DNA from: Acetobacteraceae bacterium
GTDB taxonomy: Bacteria; Pseudomonadota; Alphaproteobacteria; Acetobacterales; Acetobacteraceae
NCBI GenBank assembly: GCA_947475245.1
Contig: CANJLW010000016.1
Coordinates: 25,117-89,116, forward strand
Reading direction: 5' to 3'
DNA length: 64,000 bases
The stretch's first letter is position 1, and the number at the start of each line of letters is the position of its first letter. Made by a program: the position numbers and the translations under genes. The notes beneath the pieces were generated by a model. It was not told where the DNA came from and did no database searches. It saw only the letters and a program-made list of their open reading frames with translations. This document shows, piece by piece, positions 7,956 through 17,026 of the stretch.

Positions 7956-8980
7956 TCCGCGTTCTGCATCTGCTCGACGACATCCGCGTCGGCGGCATCA
8001 CCAAGGGCCTGCCGGAGCATCTGCGCCACCTGTCCGACGGTTTCGCGCATCGCGTTGAATCGGTGAACACCGCGTTCGCCCTGTCGGGACCGATCGACGC
8101 CGACATGGTGGTTATTCACTTCACCGTAAGCTGGGCGAAACTGCCGTTCATGCTGTCGCTGCGCGCGCGTCTGGGCCGTCGCCCGTTGATCGTCGCGGAG
8201 CATTCCTACACCGAGATGTACGAGAAACTGCGGGTGCCCGTGCGCGCCCGGTTTCGGACCATGCTGCGAATCTCCCTGGGTCTGGCCGATCATGTCGTCG
8301 CGGTGTCCCGCGCGCAGGGTACCTGGCTGCGCGACGCGAAAATCGTCCGGTCGAACCGGCTGACCGCCATCCCGCAGGGGCGTGACCTGTCGGCTCTGCG
8401 CGGTATCCTGCCGCCGGTCGCCCATACCGGGCCGTTGCGCCTGGGGGCCTACGGCCGCTTTGTCGATCAAAAGGGCTTCGACATTCTGATCGAGGCGATG
8501 CGCCTGGTGCCCGCCGATGTCGCGACCCTGGATATCGCCGGCTACGGCGAAGACCGCGACGCGCTGATCGCCGCCGCCGCTGATCTCGACCATGTGCGGA
8601 TCGGCGGCCCGATCGCCGGACCGGCGGAGTTCCTCGCCTCCGTCGATGCCATTGCGATCCCTTCGCGGTGGGAGGCCTTCGGTCTGGTCGGTGCCGAGGC
8701 CCGCGCCGCCGCGCGCCCGGTCGTCGCCACCGCCGTCGATGGTCTGGTTGAGCAAATCCAGCCCGAATGGGGCGCGCTGTGCCGGCCTAAGGACCCGATG
8801 GCGCTCGCCGCGGCGATCCGTTCCCTGGCCGGTCGCGATCTCGCGGCGATGGGAGAAGCAGGCCGTCGTTCGGTGCAGCCGGAATTCGGTCGCACGATCG
8901 CCGGTTGGTACGCGGTGCTGCACGCGATGGCGGCGAAGCTGCCGAAGACGCAAACCGCTCGCTGGGGGGCCGCGGCGTGA
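7952..8980 (+). CDS. family 4 glycosyltransferase
   Basis: A 342-residue GT-B fold protein. The N-terminal half starts with RVLHLLDDIRVGGI. The C-terminal half carries the GT4 nucleotide-sugar site: GAYGRFVDQKGFDILIEA followed by the E-x7-E type stretch PSRWEAFGLVGAEARA. It overlaps the upstream GT2 (ATGA) and the downstream flippase start (GTGA), so the three are probably translationally coupled. It acts at the cytoplasmic face on the lipid-linked intermediate; donor and acceptor are unknown. Confidence 0.87.
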   Translation: MIRVLHLLDDIRVGGITKGLPEHLRHLSDGFAHRVESVNTAFALSGPIDADMVVIHFTVSWAKLPFMLSLRARLGRRPLIVAEHSYTEMYEKLRVPVRARFRTMLRISLGLADHVVAVSRAQGTWLRDAKIVRSNRLTAIPQGRDLSALRGILPPVAHTGPLRLGAYGRFVDQKGFDILIEAMRLVPADVATLDIAGYGEDRDALIAAAADLDHVRIGGPIAGPAEFLASVDAIAIPSRWEAFGLVGAEARAAARPVVATAVDGLVEQIQPEWGALCRPKDPMALAAAIRSLAGRDLAAMGEAGRRSVQPEFGRTIAGWYAVLHAMAAKLPKTQTARWGAAA

Positions 8981-10269
8981 CATTTTCCAGGGCCATGTTC
9001 TCAACGCCGTTCATCCGCAACCTCGGTTCCATGGGCGGCGCGCAGATCGCCATGCGGGTGTCGCGGCTGCTGGCGACCATCGTGTTGACGCGCCTGCTCA
9101 GCCCGAACGATTTCGGGCTGGCGGCGATCGTCCTGACGACGCACGAACTGGTGGCCCTGTTCACCCGCAACGGTATCGCCGCGCAAGTGGTCCGGGCCGA
9201 ACCCAATGCGGTCGCCCAGACCGCCGAGACCGCTTACTGGCTAAGCTGGATCGCCTGTGGCGGTCTTGCCCTGGCGCAGGCGCTGATCGCGCTGCCGGTC
9301 ATGTGGATTTACGACGACGCGCGCCTCGCGCTGCCGATCGCGCTGATGGGGCTGGTCCATCTCGCGACGCCGCTTTGCCATATTCAGTGCGTGATGATGC
9401 AGCGGGAAGGGCGGCTTGGGCGCATCGCGCTGGCCTCCGGCCTGCAAGTCTCCGCCGACAATATCCTGACCGGGATTTTCGCCCTGCTGGGGTTCGGCAT
9501 GTGGGCGATCGTGCTGCCGAAGCTGTTGGTCGCCCCGATCTGGGTGATCGTGACCCGCTACGGTCATGACTGGCGCCCGGCGTCGCGCTGGTGGCCGACC
9601 AACGGGCTGGTCGGCTGGCGGGAAGCGCTGGGCTTCAGCCGTCACGTGCTGGCGGTGGAACTGATGACGACGGTGCAGGCGAACGTGGACAATCTGATCG
9701 TCGGCCTGACCCTGGGCGTGGAAGCCCTCGGCGTCTACTACTTCGCCTTCAACGCCGGTCTCGGCATCACGCTCGGCCTCGTGAACGCCTTTGGCTCCGC
9801 GATCTATCCGCATCTTTGCCAGGTCGTCGGCGACCGCGTCCAACTCGCGGCGCGCTATCGTCAGGCGCTGCGCACGTCCGGCCTGATCCTGGTGCCGCTG
9901 GTGCTGGCGCAGGTGCTGCTCGCGCCGATCTATGTCCCGCTGGTGTTTGGTGAAAAATGGGTCGTCGCGACGCCGGTGCTGATGCTGATCTGCCTGTCCG
10001 CTCTGCCGCGTCCCTTCGCCAACGCCTGCTCGCAGTTGCTGAAGGCCATAGGCCGTCCCGACATCGAGCCGCGCTGGCAGCTTGCCCTGACCGTTCTGCT
10101 GATCGCGGGCGTCTTTCTGGGATCGCGCTTCGGTATCGTCGGTGTCGCCGTCGCCGTCCTGGCAGTGCAGGGCATCGTTCTGACCCTGTTCTGCCTGCGC
10201 GCGCCGCGCCCCTTCCTGCGCGATACGACGCAGGAATGGCCCCGCTCGCCGGCGACCGTCGCCGTTTAA
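8977..10269 (+). CDS. Wzx-type polysaccharide flippase (MOP superfamily)
   Basis: About 430 residues, almost entirely hydrophobic, with about 12 membrane segments. The family start pattern is visible (GGAQIAMRVSRLLATIVLTRLLSPNDFGLAAI). Start taken as GTG 8977, overlapping the previous stop, with a G-rich ribosome site; ATG 8995 is the alternative. It would flip the lipid-linked repeat unit made by the preceding glycosyltransferases across the inner membrane. A second member of the same family is encoded at about 38.8 kb for the XrtA locus. Confidence 0.88.
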   Translation: MTFSRAMFSTPFIRNLGSMGGAQIAMRVSRLLATIVLTRLLSPNDFGLAAIVLTTHELVALFTRNGIAAQVVRAEPNAVAQTAETAYWLSWIACGGLALAQALIALPVMWIYDDARLALPIALMGLVHLATPLCHIQCVMMQREGRLGRIALASGLQVSADNILTGIFALLGFGMWAIVLPKLLVAPIWVIVTRYGHDWRPASRWWPTNGLVGWREALGFSRHVLAVELMTTVQANVDNLIVGLTLGVEALGVYYFAFNAGLGITLGLVNAFGSAIYPHLCQVVGDRVQLAARYRQALRTSGLILVPLVLAQVLLAPIYVPLVFGEKWVVATPVLMLICLSALPRPFANACSQLLKAIGRPDIEPRWQLALTVLLIAGVFLGSRFGIVGVAVAVLAVQGIVLTLFCLRAPRPFLRDTTQEWPRSPATVAV

Positions 10270-10301
10270 TCATCCTCCTTTTGCACGAAAGGTATTTGCT
10301 C

Positions 10302-11567
10302 GTGAACATTCTGATCGTTGCCTTTGAAGCGGGGCGCTGGGGCCCCGCCCGCCTGGTCAAACCGCTGGTCGCCGCCGGATTTTCCGTCGCCGCCCTGTGC
10401 CCGACCGACAATGCCGTTGCCCGGACGGGCTTCCTCGACCGGCATTTCCCTCTGCGGAGTGTCAAATCGTCCCGTCATGTCGAGGCTCGGTTGGCCGAGG
10501 CGATGGCGGCCTGGCAACCGGACCTGATTGTCCCGGCCGACGAACGCGTCGTTGCCTGCCTGCACGCGCTGGTCCGGCGTGCCGGCGAAGCCAAGGTCGG
10601 GCGGCTGAGCGCGGCCGACATCGCGACCATCGTGCGGTCGCTGGGCAATCCCGACCGCTTCGACGCCATGCTGTTCAAAAGCAGCACCGTGCAGGTTGCC
10701 CGCGACGCCGGTGTGCGCGTCCCCGACGGCGGCACGGTGCGCGGTGTCGATGACGCCGTCGCCCTGGCCGATCGGGTCGAATATCCCGTCTATGTGAAGA
10801 CGTCGTTCAGTTGGGCGGGCAACGGGGTCACGCTGTGCCGCGATGCGTCCGCGGTGGCCGCGGCGGTTTCGGCCGCCCACGCCCCCCGCCGAACGGGACT
10901 GCGCGGGGTGATCCGACGCATGCTGAGCCGCGATTGGTACCCGACCGCGGGGGATATCGACATCCAGAAGGCCGTCGACGGAGCGCCCGCGATGTATTGC
11001 GTGCTCGCGATCGGCGGAAAGGTCGTTGCCGGTTTCGCGGGCGAGGCCCGTCAGACCAGCTCCGCCACCGGCCCCAGCAGTGTCGTCTGGATCGGCGCGC
11101 ATGACGCGATGGCGCGGGCATCGGCCACCATGGTCGGCGCATTGGGCATCACCGGCTTTGTCGGGTTCGACTTCATGTTGGAACACGGCACCGGCGCGGC
11201 CTACCTGCTGGAATGCAATCCCCGCCCCATCCAGGTCGGCCACCTCGGCGCGCGGATCGGTGTCGATCTGGGCGAAGCCCTGGCCGCCGCGATGCGCGGA
11301 GAGACGGTGCGGACCCAACCCGAGCAAGAGGCCGTGGTCCGGTTGTTTCCGCAGGAATGGCGGCGCGATCCCACGAGCATGGATCGGGACACGGCGGATT
11401 GCGATGTCCCCTGGGACGATCCCTCCCTGGTCCGCGACATGATCGGCACGGTCGCCGATCCGTCCAAGGTGCCGGCCTGTCTGATGGCCTACCTTCCTCC
11501 GTCTGACCCGCCGCGCGCCGGCAAAACCATCCTGTGGCCCAGACCGGCGGGCGCGGCATTGCAATAA
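10302..11567 (+). CDS. ATP-grasp family ligase in an EPS operon
   Basis: A 421-residue protein of the ATP-grasp superfamily. Evidence is the VYVKTSFSWAGNGV strand-loop (ATP lysine and glycine-rich loop), a DIDIQKAVDG segment, and a late LLECNPRPIQVGH motif with the Glu and Asn that bind Mg-ATP in carbamoyl-phosphate-synthase-like members. The N-terminal ~110 residues form a Rossmann-like pre-ATP-grasp domain. The GTG start at 10302 has AAAGG upstream. Such enzymes form an amide or ester bond with an acyl phosphate, so decoration of the polysaccharide with an amino acid or other acid is possible. That role is inferred. It is the last gene before a terminator. Confidence 0.78.
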   Translation: MNILIVAFEAGRWGPARLVKPLVAAGFSVAALCPTDNAVARTGFLDRHFPLRSVKSSRHVEARLAEAMAAWQPDLIVPADERVVACLHALVRRAGEAKVGRLSAADIATIVRSLGNPDRFDAMLFKSSTVQVARDAGVRVPDGGTVRGVDDAVALADRVEYPVYVKTSFSWAGNGVTLCRDASAVAAAVSAAHAPRRTGLRGVIRRMLSRDWYPTAGDIDIQKAVDGAPAMYCVLAIGGKVVAGFAGEARQTSSATGPSSVVWIGAHDAMARASATMVGALGITGFVGFDFMLEHGTGAAYLLECNPRPIQVGHLGARIGVDLGEALAAAMRGETVRTQPEQEAVVRLFPQEWRRDPTSMDRDTADCDVPWDDPSLVRDMIGTVADPSKVPACLMAYLPPSDPPRAGKTILWPRPAGAALQ

Positions 11568-11581
11568 GCAACGGCGCGGAG

Positions 11582-11612
11582 CCTCGCAAAATGCGATTCC
11601 CATTTTGCGAGG
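11582..11612 (+). terminator. 12-bp-stem hairpin after the ATP-grasp gene
   Basis: CCTCGCAAAATG (11582-11593) and CATTTTGCGAGG (11601-11612) form a perfect 12-bp stem with a 7-base loop, 15 bases after the stop codon. No U-tract follows on this strand. It may protect the 3' end or act together with the terminator just downstream. Confidence 0.55.
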
Positions 11613-11636
11613 ATGTCCCAAAGCGCTGCTTCCCTA

Positions 11637-11664
11637 CCATCGCATTCCGCGATGGGTTTTTTTC
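11637..11664 (+). terminator. rho-independent terminator
   Basis: CCATCGC-attcc-GCGATGG is a perfect 7-bp stem followed at once by G and seven T residues (11656-11663). This is a canonical intrinsic terminator ending the 5967-11567 transcript and separating it from the export genes. Confidence 0.85.
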
Positions 11665-11796
11665 AGGCTATTGATAAGACACGCTTTCTGAACCGTGCCA
11701 GCCATGGCGCGGCCCTTGCTCCTTGCGACATACAAAGGCAGGTGTCCGCAATCGTGGATCGACCTGCCGCAACACCTTGTCGCGGGAATGCCGATC

Positions 11797-13017
11797 ATGA
11801 TGCGCAGCTACTCCAAGACCATCGCCTCTCTGCTTTGCCTCGCGGTGTCCGGTTGCGGCGCGGCCTGGGAAAAGCCCTCCAACGCGCACGATCTGAACGG
11901 CCGGGACGGCTACATGGCCGAACGGCGCGACATGCCCGCGAAGCCCAACGGCGACGCCGCGGAGGCTCGGCGCTGGAATCAGAGCAACTGCGCCGCCGAC
12001 ACGCCGAACCATACGAACCTCGCGCTGACGCCGCTGCCCGGCCAGATGGCCCTGTCGCCGGGCGACCTCGTGCGCATCACCGTGCCCGGCGACGATGCGC
12101 CGAGCGGATCGTATAAGGTGGATAGCGATGGGTCGCTGGCGCTGGACCTGATCGGTCGCCTGCCGGTGACCGGCCGCAGCCTCGCGACAGTGGAGGCGGA
12201 CATCGCGCGCCGTCTTGTAGCGCTGAAGCATTTCCGCCCCGGCTTCGCCCGGGTCGTCGTCCGCCTCCTGGATCGCTCCGCCGTGCGGGTCCGGGTATCG
12301 GGCGCGGTCTTCCAGCCCGGCCAGGTCGTCATCAACAGCCGTTCCCCGAACGAGTCCGACAATGCTCGCCAGGCCGCGACCGGCGATCACGCGATCGGCC
12401 GGACACTCAGCGTCGCCCTGTCCAGCGCGGCGGGTGTGCGGCCCGACGCCGATATTCGCAATGTCGTGGTGATCCAGGGCGGCACGCGTCGGACCGTCGA
12501 TCTGACCGGCATGTTGGACGGCAGCGCGGTGGACGATGTGCTGCTGACCGACGGCGATCGGGTGGAAGTGCCGAGCCGGGGGTGCTTTCAGATGAATTTG
12601 GCGCGGCCGTCGCCGATCACCGCGCCGGGCGTGCGCGTGTTCCTGTCGAACCTGACCACTCCGGCGGCGAGCAACGCGCAATCGGCGGTTGGCCACGACC
12701 AGACCAGCCTGCCGTACGGGACGCGGTTCTTGCAGGCCCTGGTGTCCGCCAACTGCGTCGGCGGCACGCAGAGCACCAACGCCGATCGCTGGGCCGTGCT
12801 GATTTCTACCAACCCGATGACCGGTGACAGCGAAGTGATCGAACGGCGGATCGAAGCGCTGGTGCGTCGGTCCGATCGCGATGCCTTCAACCCGGTTATG
12901 CTGCCCAGCGACGCCGTCGCCTGCTACGACTCCGCGGTGACCAATCTGCGCGACGTGGTGCGCGCCATCGGCGACATCACGGGCATTTCGTCCGTCGGCC
13001 GCGGCGCCGGATTGTAA
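11797..13017 (+). CDS. Wza-like polysaccharide export lipoprotein
   Basis: About 406 residues. The N terminus is a lipoprotein signal (SLLCLAVSGC, lipobox VSGC). A polysaccharide export domain follows (LSPGDLVRITVPGDD...YKVDSDGSLALDLIGRLPV) and then SLBB-like repeats (VRVRVSGAVFQPGQVVIN). It should be the outer-membrane polysaccharide channel or its periplasmic barrel. Start taken as ATG 11797 in the ATGATG pair, with GGGA upstream; ATG 11788 is possible. The C-terminal ~130 residues are not covered by a motif I know. It is followed by Wzz-like and ligase-like genes, and a second, shorter Wza-type protein is encoded at 49839. Confidence 0.83.
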   Translation: MMRSYSKTIASLLCLAVSGCGAAWEKPSNAHDLNGRDGYMAERRDMPAKPNGDAAEARRWNQSNCAADTPNHTNLALTPLPGQMALSPGDLVRITVPGDDAPSGSYKVDSDGSLALDLIGRLPVTGRSLATVEADIARRLVALKHFRPGFARVVVRLLDRSAVRVRVSGAVFQPGQVVINSRSPNESDNARQAATGDHAIGRTLSVALSSAAGVRPDADIRNVVVIQGGTRRTVDLTGMLDGSAVDDVLLTDGDRVEVPSRGCFQMNLARPSPITAPGVRVFLSNLTTPAASNAQSAVGHDQTSLPYGTRFLQALVSANCVGGTQSTNADRWAVLISTNPMTGDSEVIERRIEALVRRSDRDAFNPVMLPSDAVACYDSAVTNLRDVVRAIGDITGISSVGRGAGL

Positions 13018-13030
13018 GGGGGATCGGAGG

Positions 13031-14419
13031 ATGAGCGGCATGAACATGTTGTATCGGCGCATCGTCCACGGCGGTCGGATGGACAGCCGGCGGCGGCGCT
13101 ACCTCTTCACCGCCCTGATCGGGTTGGTGGCGGCCTGGGGCGCGTCGATGGCCTACCTGCTGCTCAGCGCGCCCAGCTACACCAGCGCGTTCGTCTTCGT
13201 GCTGCCCGGCACCGGCGCGGGCACCAGCATGAACCTGGATCGGATCGGTCAGGCGACGACCACGTCGTCTTCCGCCTTCGCCAGCCCCGAACTGAGCCCG
13301 ACGGAAAACTATCGCAAGATGTTGTTGAGCCACCGGCTGTTGGCGGCGGCGTCGAAGTCCCTGGACGAAGAAGTGGAGCGCTTTCCCCTGCCGAAGGTCG
13401 CGCTGGCGGATCAGACCAAGTTGATCACCGTGTCGATGGTCGGGCGCACCCCGGATCAGGCCTATCAACGCGCCAATACCGTCCGTGCGGCCTTCCTTAC
13501 GATGTTGGATCAATTGCGGGCGGATGAAATTCAGATGCGGGAGTCGACCTACCGCACCATGCTGGCCGGCTATAAAACCAGCCTGGACGGCGCGCGTCAG
13601 CGACTGATCAATCACGAGGCCACCAGCGGCCTGACGTCGTTGGAACAATACGGCACGATCGTCGCGGCGGTGGAGCGGTTGCGCGATCAGGTGCGCGATG
13701 TGGACGCCAAGCTGGCGCATATGCGCGCCGGTGTGACCGAATTGTCCCGCCTGCTGGGCACGACGGTCGAACTGGCCAACGTCGCGATGGTGCTGCGGGC
13801 GGACCCGTCGTTTCAGGCGCTGCTGGAACAACTGGCGAAGCAGGATACGGAACTGGCGATGCTGTCGGGCATTCGCGGCGACGCCAATCCGCGCCTGGTC
13901 GACCTGAAGGCCGAACGGGCCGGGACTCTGACGAAACTGAACGCCCGCGCCCAGGACCTGACCGGCGTCAAACGCCAGGACGTGACTGCGATCCGCGATC
14001 TGAGCATCCGCGATGAGCGTGCCCGTCTGTTCGAACGCCTGATCGGCCAGATCGCCGATACCGAGGCCATGTCGGCGATGCGGGAGCGTATGACGGCGCA
14101 GATCGCGACGGAACAGGCCCGCGTGCTGGCCTTGGCCCCCGCGGCGTCGCATCTGGACGATCTGAAGCGCGACGTTCAGGTCGCCGAAGCGGTGTTCTCC
14201 TCCGCCCTCGCGCGGATCGATACCAGCAAGGCGGATTTCTTCGCGTCCTATCCGATGATACAGACCCTTGATCCGCCGCTGATGCCGCGGCGTCCGAGTT
14301 CTCCGGTGCCTGTCCTTGCCGTCGCCGGGGGATTGGGCGCCAGCTTCTTCATCATCGCGGCGCTGGTCCTGACATGGCTTCGCATCGGATTGCTCCAGAG
14401 AATACTGAAGAGCGCCTGA
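13031..14419 (+). CDS. Wzz/chain-length determinant-like inner-membrane protein
   Basis: A 462-residue protein with one membrane helix near residues 22-45 and another near 425-450. Between them is a long helical periplasmic region rich in Arg/Gln/Glu coiled-coil pattern (TYRTMLAGYKTSLDGARQRL). This is the architecture of polysaccharide co-polymerases. There is no C-terminal kinase domain. ATG 13031 has AAGGGGG upstream; ATG 13040 with GGAGG is also plausible. Its end overlaps the next gene by 46 bases. It should set chain length or couple polymerisation to the Wza-like channel of the first EPS. Confidence 0.82.
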   Translation: MSGMNMLYRRIVHGGRMDSRRRRYLFTALIGLVAAWGASMAYLLLSAPSYTSAFVFVLPGTGAGTSMNLDRIGQATTTSSSAFASPELSPTENYRKMLLSHRLLAAASKSLDEEVERFPLPKVALADQTKLITVSMVGRTPDQAYQRANTVRAAFLTMLDQLRADEIQMRESTYRTMLAGYKTSLDGARQRLINHEATSGLTSLEQYGTIVAAVERLRDQVRDVDAKLAHMRAGVTELSRLLGTTVELANVAMVLRADPSFQALLEQLAKQDTELAMLSGIRGDANPRLVDLKAERAGTLTKLNARAQDLTGVKRQDVTAIRDLSIRDERARLFERLIGQIADTEAMSAMRERMTAQIATEQARVLALAPAASHLDDLKRDVQVAEAVFSSALARIDTSKADFFASYPMIQTLDPPLMPRRPSSPVPVLAVAGGLGASFFIIAALVLTWLRIGLLQRILKSA

Positions 14420-15651
14420 TCCATCTGGCGCTGGCCGGCGGCTGGGTGTGGTACGCCCTCGGCGCTCTCTACGTCGTCGGCCCGCTGCTTGGGATTTCCC
14501 TGTTGGGCATGGTCCTGTGGCGGCGCTACGCGGCCGGATGGTCGCCGGGGGTAGTGGCGCCGAACGCGATCCCGGCCGGTGTCTGGGCCTGGATCGTGGG
14601 CATGATGGCGATGCTGATCGCGCTTTGGATGGGGCACCTGAACGAGGAACTCAGCGCCGCGCAAACGCTGAAATCGACGATCGGATGGCTGAAGGGCTGG
14701 GCGCTGCTGGCAATCTTCCCGATGGCCGGCGCCTGCCTGCGCATTCGGCCGGAGTTGGTGATCCGCTCCTTCGGGGTGTTCGCGCTGCAAACGCTGGTGC
14801 TGATCCCGTTTCTGGTGCTGGCGGCGCTGGCGCATCTGCCGCCGAAGCTGTTTGTGTCACCGCTGCAAATCCTCGGCGGACCGGGGCCGGAGTTCTTCAG
14901 CGTCTATTTGTATATCGTCGATCCCTCCAACGGCGCGTCGCGCTGGCAGTTCATCGCGCCCTGGGCGCCGGCGGCGGGCATGCTGGGCAATCTGATCTTC
15001 GTGCTGGCGTCGTTCGAGACCGACCGGCGGTATCGCATGATCGGCCTGCTGACCGGTCTGTTGATGTGCTTCATGACCAAGTCGCGCATGGCGATGCTGT
15101 TCCTGATCGTGTTCCCCTGCCTGCTGTGGACGATGTCGCGCCTGTCGCGCCCCCGCATGCTGGCGGCGGGCGCGGCGAGCGCGGTGGTGATCGGCGTGCT
15201 GGCGGATATCGTCATCACCACCATCCAGGACGGCATCGCCGCCTTTCGCGGCGCGCGCGCGGACTCGACCCGGGTGCGGGAGGCGCTGGGCCGCATCGCC
15301 ATCGACCGCTGGTGGGATGAGGCGGTGATCTGGGGGCACGGCATCGTGGAGCGCGGGCCGCATTTCGTCGAATACATGCCGATCGGCAGCCATCACACCT
15401 GGTACGGCCTGCTTTACGTCAAGGGCCTGGTCGGCGCGCTGGCCCTGGCCTTGCCGCTGCTGTGGTCGATCGTGGAAATGCTGCTGCTGTCGCAGGTATC
15501 GTGGCTGGGGCGCGTGGCCCTGTCATTCTGCCTGATGTTGGTATTCTACAGCTTCGGCGAAAATCTGGAGATCCTGTCCTATCTGTTCTGGCCCGGCCTG
15601 ATCGTGCTGGGCATCGCGCTGAGGCCGGTCGACGAGGGTGCGCGGGTCTGA
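14374..15651 (+). CDS. O-antigen ligase/polymerase-like membrane protein
   Basis: A 425-residue polytopic membrane protein with about 10-12 hydrophobic segments. A large periplasmic loop before the last helices contains VIWGHGIVERGPHFVEYMP and the motif IGSHHTWYGLLYVKGLVG, whose H-x-T/N-x-Y followed by a glycine-rich helix is characteristic of the WaaL/Wzy O-antigen ligase family. It begins inside the upstream chain-length gene. It may polymerise the repeat unit or transfer the chain. Ligase and polymerase cannot be separated from sequence alone. Confidence 0.8.
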   Translation: MASHRIAPENTEERLIHLALAGGWVWYALGALYVVGPLLGISLLGMVLWRRYAAGWSPGVVAPNAIPAGVWAWIVGMMAMLIALWMGHLNEELSAAQTLKSTIGWLKGWALLAIFPMAGACLRIRPELVIRSFGVFALQTLVLIPFLVLAALAHLPPKLFVSPLQILGGPGPEFFSVYLYIVDPSNGASRWQFIAPWAPAAGMLGNLIFVLASFETDRRYRMIGLLTGLLMCFMTKSRMAMLFLIVFPCLLWTMSRLSRPRMLAAGAASAVVIGVLADIVITTIQDGIAAFRGARADSTRVREALGRIAIDRWWDEAVIWGHGIVERGPHFVEYMPIGSHHTWYGLLYVKGLVGALALALPLLWSIVEMLLLSQVSWLGRVALSFCLMLVFYSFGENLEILSYLFWPGLIVLGIALRPVDEGARV

Positions 15652-15794
15652 GGGCGCTGTTTGTGAGTGGGGCGCACGCTATGGGGCTGAGAGGCGGTGG
15701 GTCCGTTTGAATGGAAGTGAAGGGGCGACTGTCGCCGTCGGGGTCACACTATGGCTGGTTTGGTTGGAGAGCGGACTCCCGGAAATCGGTTTGA

Positions 15795-15945
15795 GAGTCC
15801 ATCCGAAAAGGATATAAGTGGTTTCAATGGTTTATGGATGATGCCCGCTGGAAGCCGACCCGATGTGAAGCAAGAATAGGACCGATTACAGGATGGGGTT
15901 GGCGCCAAGCGACTGGAATCGCTCAACTCCTTTTCGGACGGACTC
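15795..15945. mobile_element. MITE-like element, 151 bp, with 3-bp target duplication
   Basis: Terminal inverted repeats GAGTCCATCCGAAAAGGA (15795-15812) and, on the opposite strand, GAGTCCGTCCGAAAAGGA (15928-15945) agree at 17 of 18 positions. The element is flanked on both sides by TGA (15792-15794 and 15946-15948), fitting a TNA target duplication as made by some IS5-family elements (IS1031 type). The interior has no coding capacity, so it would need a transposase from elsewhere. The class assignment is inferred; the repeats and flanks are seen directly. Confidence 0.7.
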
Positions 15946-15977
15946 TGAGGGTTAAACTTGGCCTTTTGTGCGGCGCG

Positions 15978-16148
15978 AAAATCAAGGAATATGTGACAGA
16001 GGAAACTCGCCGTTCATAACTTAACATTCTATGGAATTCGCTGAAATTCAGCGGAATTATGCAGCAAGTATTGGCCGCTCTTCGGTCATTGACCCAATGA
16101 CACCACCGGTTTGCCCTTCCAGTGTGGCAACGGGCCTCCACTCACGAC
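15978..16148. repeat. imperfect ~170-bp direct repeat, copy A
   Basis: This segment aligns nearly gap-free with 17640-17808, at an offset of about 1660 bases. Shared blocks include GAAACTC, TTGCCCTTCCAGTG and the 27-bp motif at 16042-16068. It covers the 3' end of the EamA gene plus downstream intergenic DNA. The pair therefore looks like an old duplication of an EamA 3' region, now diverged. Confidence 0.7.
16042..16068 (+). repeat. 27-bp motif, copy A
   Basis: The motif ATTCagcGGAATTATGCAGCAAG and its left arm recur at 17703-17729 and, more diverged, at 19984-20010, always in the same orientation. The three copies bracket the two accessory gene modules. Read on the minus strand the core TTGcTGCAtAATTCC resembles ends of some insertion sequences, but I cannot confirm a family. 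Confidence 0.55.
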
Positions 16149-17012
16149 ATATACGCCGCCTGAGATCAGAACAATTGCCAACCAATCAATCGCCATGGGC
16201 CATTCCCCCAGAACCGGGATCGCCATGAGGCCGGTCACAACGGGCGTAAGCGCGACGAAAGCGGCACCCCCTGTCGCGCCAAGAAGGCTGACCATGCGGC
16301 CATAGAGCAGCAGGGCGACGATTGCCGTGAGGACGCCCTGAACAACCGCCTGCAATCCGATATCAAACAGAGGGGCCTTTAACACGCTGATCCCTGCGAA
16401 CCATATATAGAAGGGCAAATAGAGCACCAACGATCCGACAGCCGCGATGGCGGCCGCGTGCAGCCCATCAAGCTGGGCGCGTCGCATGACGACGGTATAG
16501 CCAGCCCATGCGACGCCCGCGAGGAGAAATAAGGCGTGGCCGATATTTTGCGTTGTTCCAATGGCGCCACCCTTTCCCCAAACGATACCCATGGCGCCCA
16601 GCACGATAAGGACGAAGCCGATCCTCTTCCGAATCTTAAACGGCTCCTTCAGGACCATTGAAGCCAGAATCGCGACCATCAATGGCATCACGCCGGGAAA
16701 CAGCGCGCCTCCGTGGGCGGCAGGCGTGAACAACAAGCCCACGTTCACGAGCAGCACCATTGGTGCCCCGCAACCTGCGATGACGACGGCCACGCCGCTC
16801 CAGCCAATGCGGTCAATTGCCATCCCCCTTCGCGCCAAATACGGCAGCAGGAGGACGCCCGCCATCGTGAAACGTATGGCGGCAACATCCCACGGTGTCA
16901 GGCCCGTCCGCACGCCAAGACGAGACACGACAATGAAGGCGCCCCAGATGCAAACAGCGGCAAGGCCATAGATCGCGCCTCGCAAATAAGTTGCTTTCGT
17001 TGGACTTTCCAT
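16086..17012 (-). CDS. EamA/DMT-family transporter
   Basis: A 308-residue protein with ten predicted membrane segments in two EamA repeats. The first opens with RGAIYGLAAVCIWGAFIVVSR; the second begins around HALFLLAGVAWAGYTVVMRR. Drug/metabolite transporters of this type are usually inner-membrane exporters of metabolites or amino acids. The gene follows a thioesterase gene with a 14-base gap on the same strand. Its last ~20 codons (PHWKGKPVVSLGQ) have a diverged second copy at 17746-17815, showing that a paralogue once stood there. The codon use and local base composition look less GC-rich than in the EPS genes. Confidence 0.85.
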   Translation of the reverse strand: MESPTKATYLRGAIYGLAAVCIWGAFIVVSRLGVRTGLTPWDVAAIRFTMAGVLLLPYLARRGMAIDRIGWSGVAVVIAGCGAPMVLLVNVGLLFTPAAHGGALFPGVMPLMVAILASMVLKEPFKIRKRIGFVLIVLGAMGIVWGKGGAIGTTQNIGHALFLLAGVAWAGYTVVMRRAQLDGLHAAAIAAVGSLVLYLPFYIWFAGISVLKAPLFDIGLQAVVQGVLTAIVALLLYGRMVSLLGATGGAAFVALTPVVTGLMAIPVLGEWPMAIDWLAIVLISGGVYVVSGGPLPHWKGKPVVSLGQ

Positions 17013-17026
17013 GTCGGACCGCCGCG

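Noticed and set aside
15652..15794. Small genes between the ligase-like gene and the MITE
   Set aside because: Only short frames without ribosome sites or recognisable products are present.
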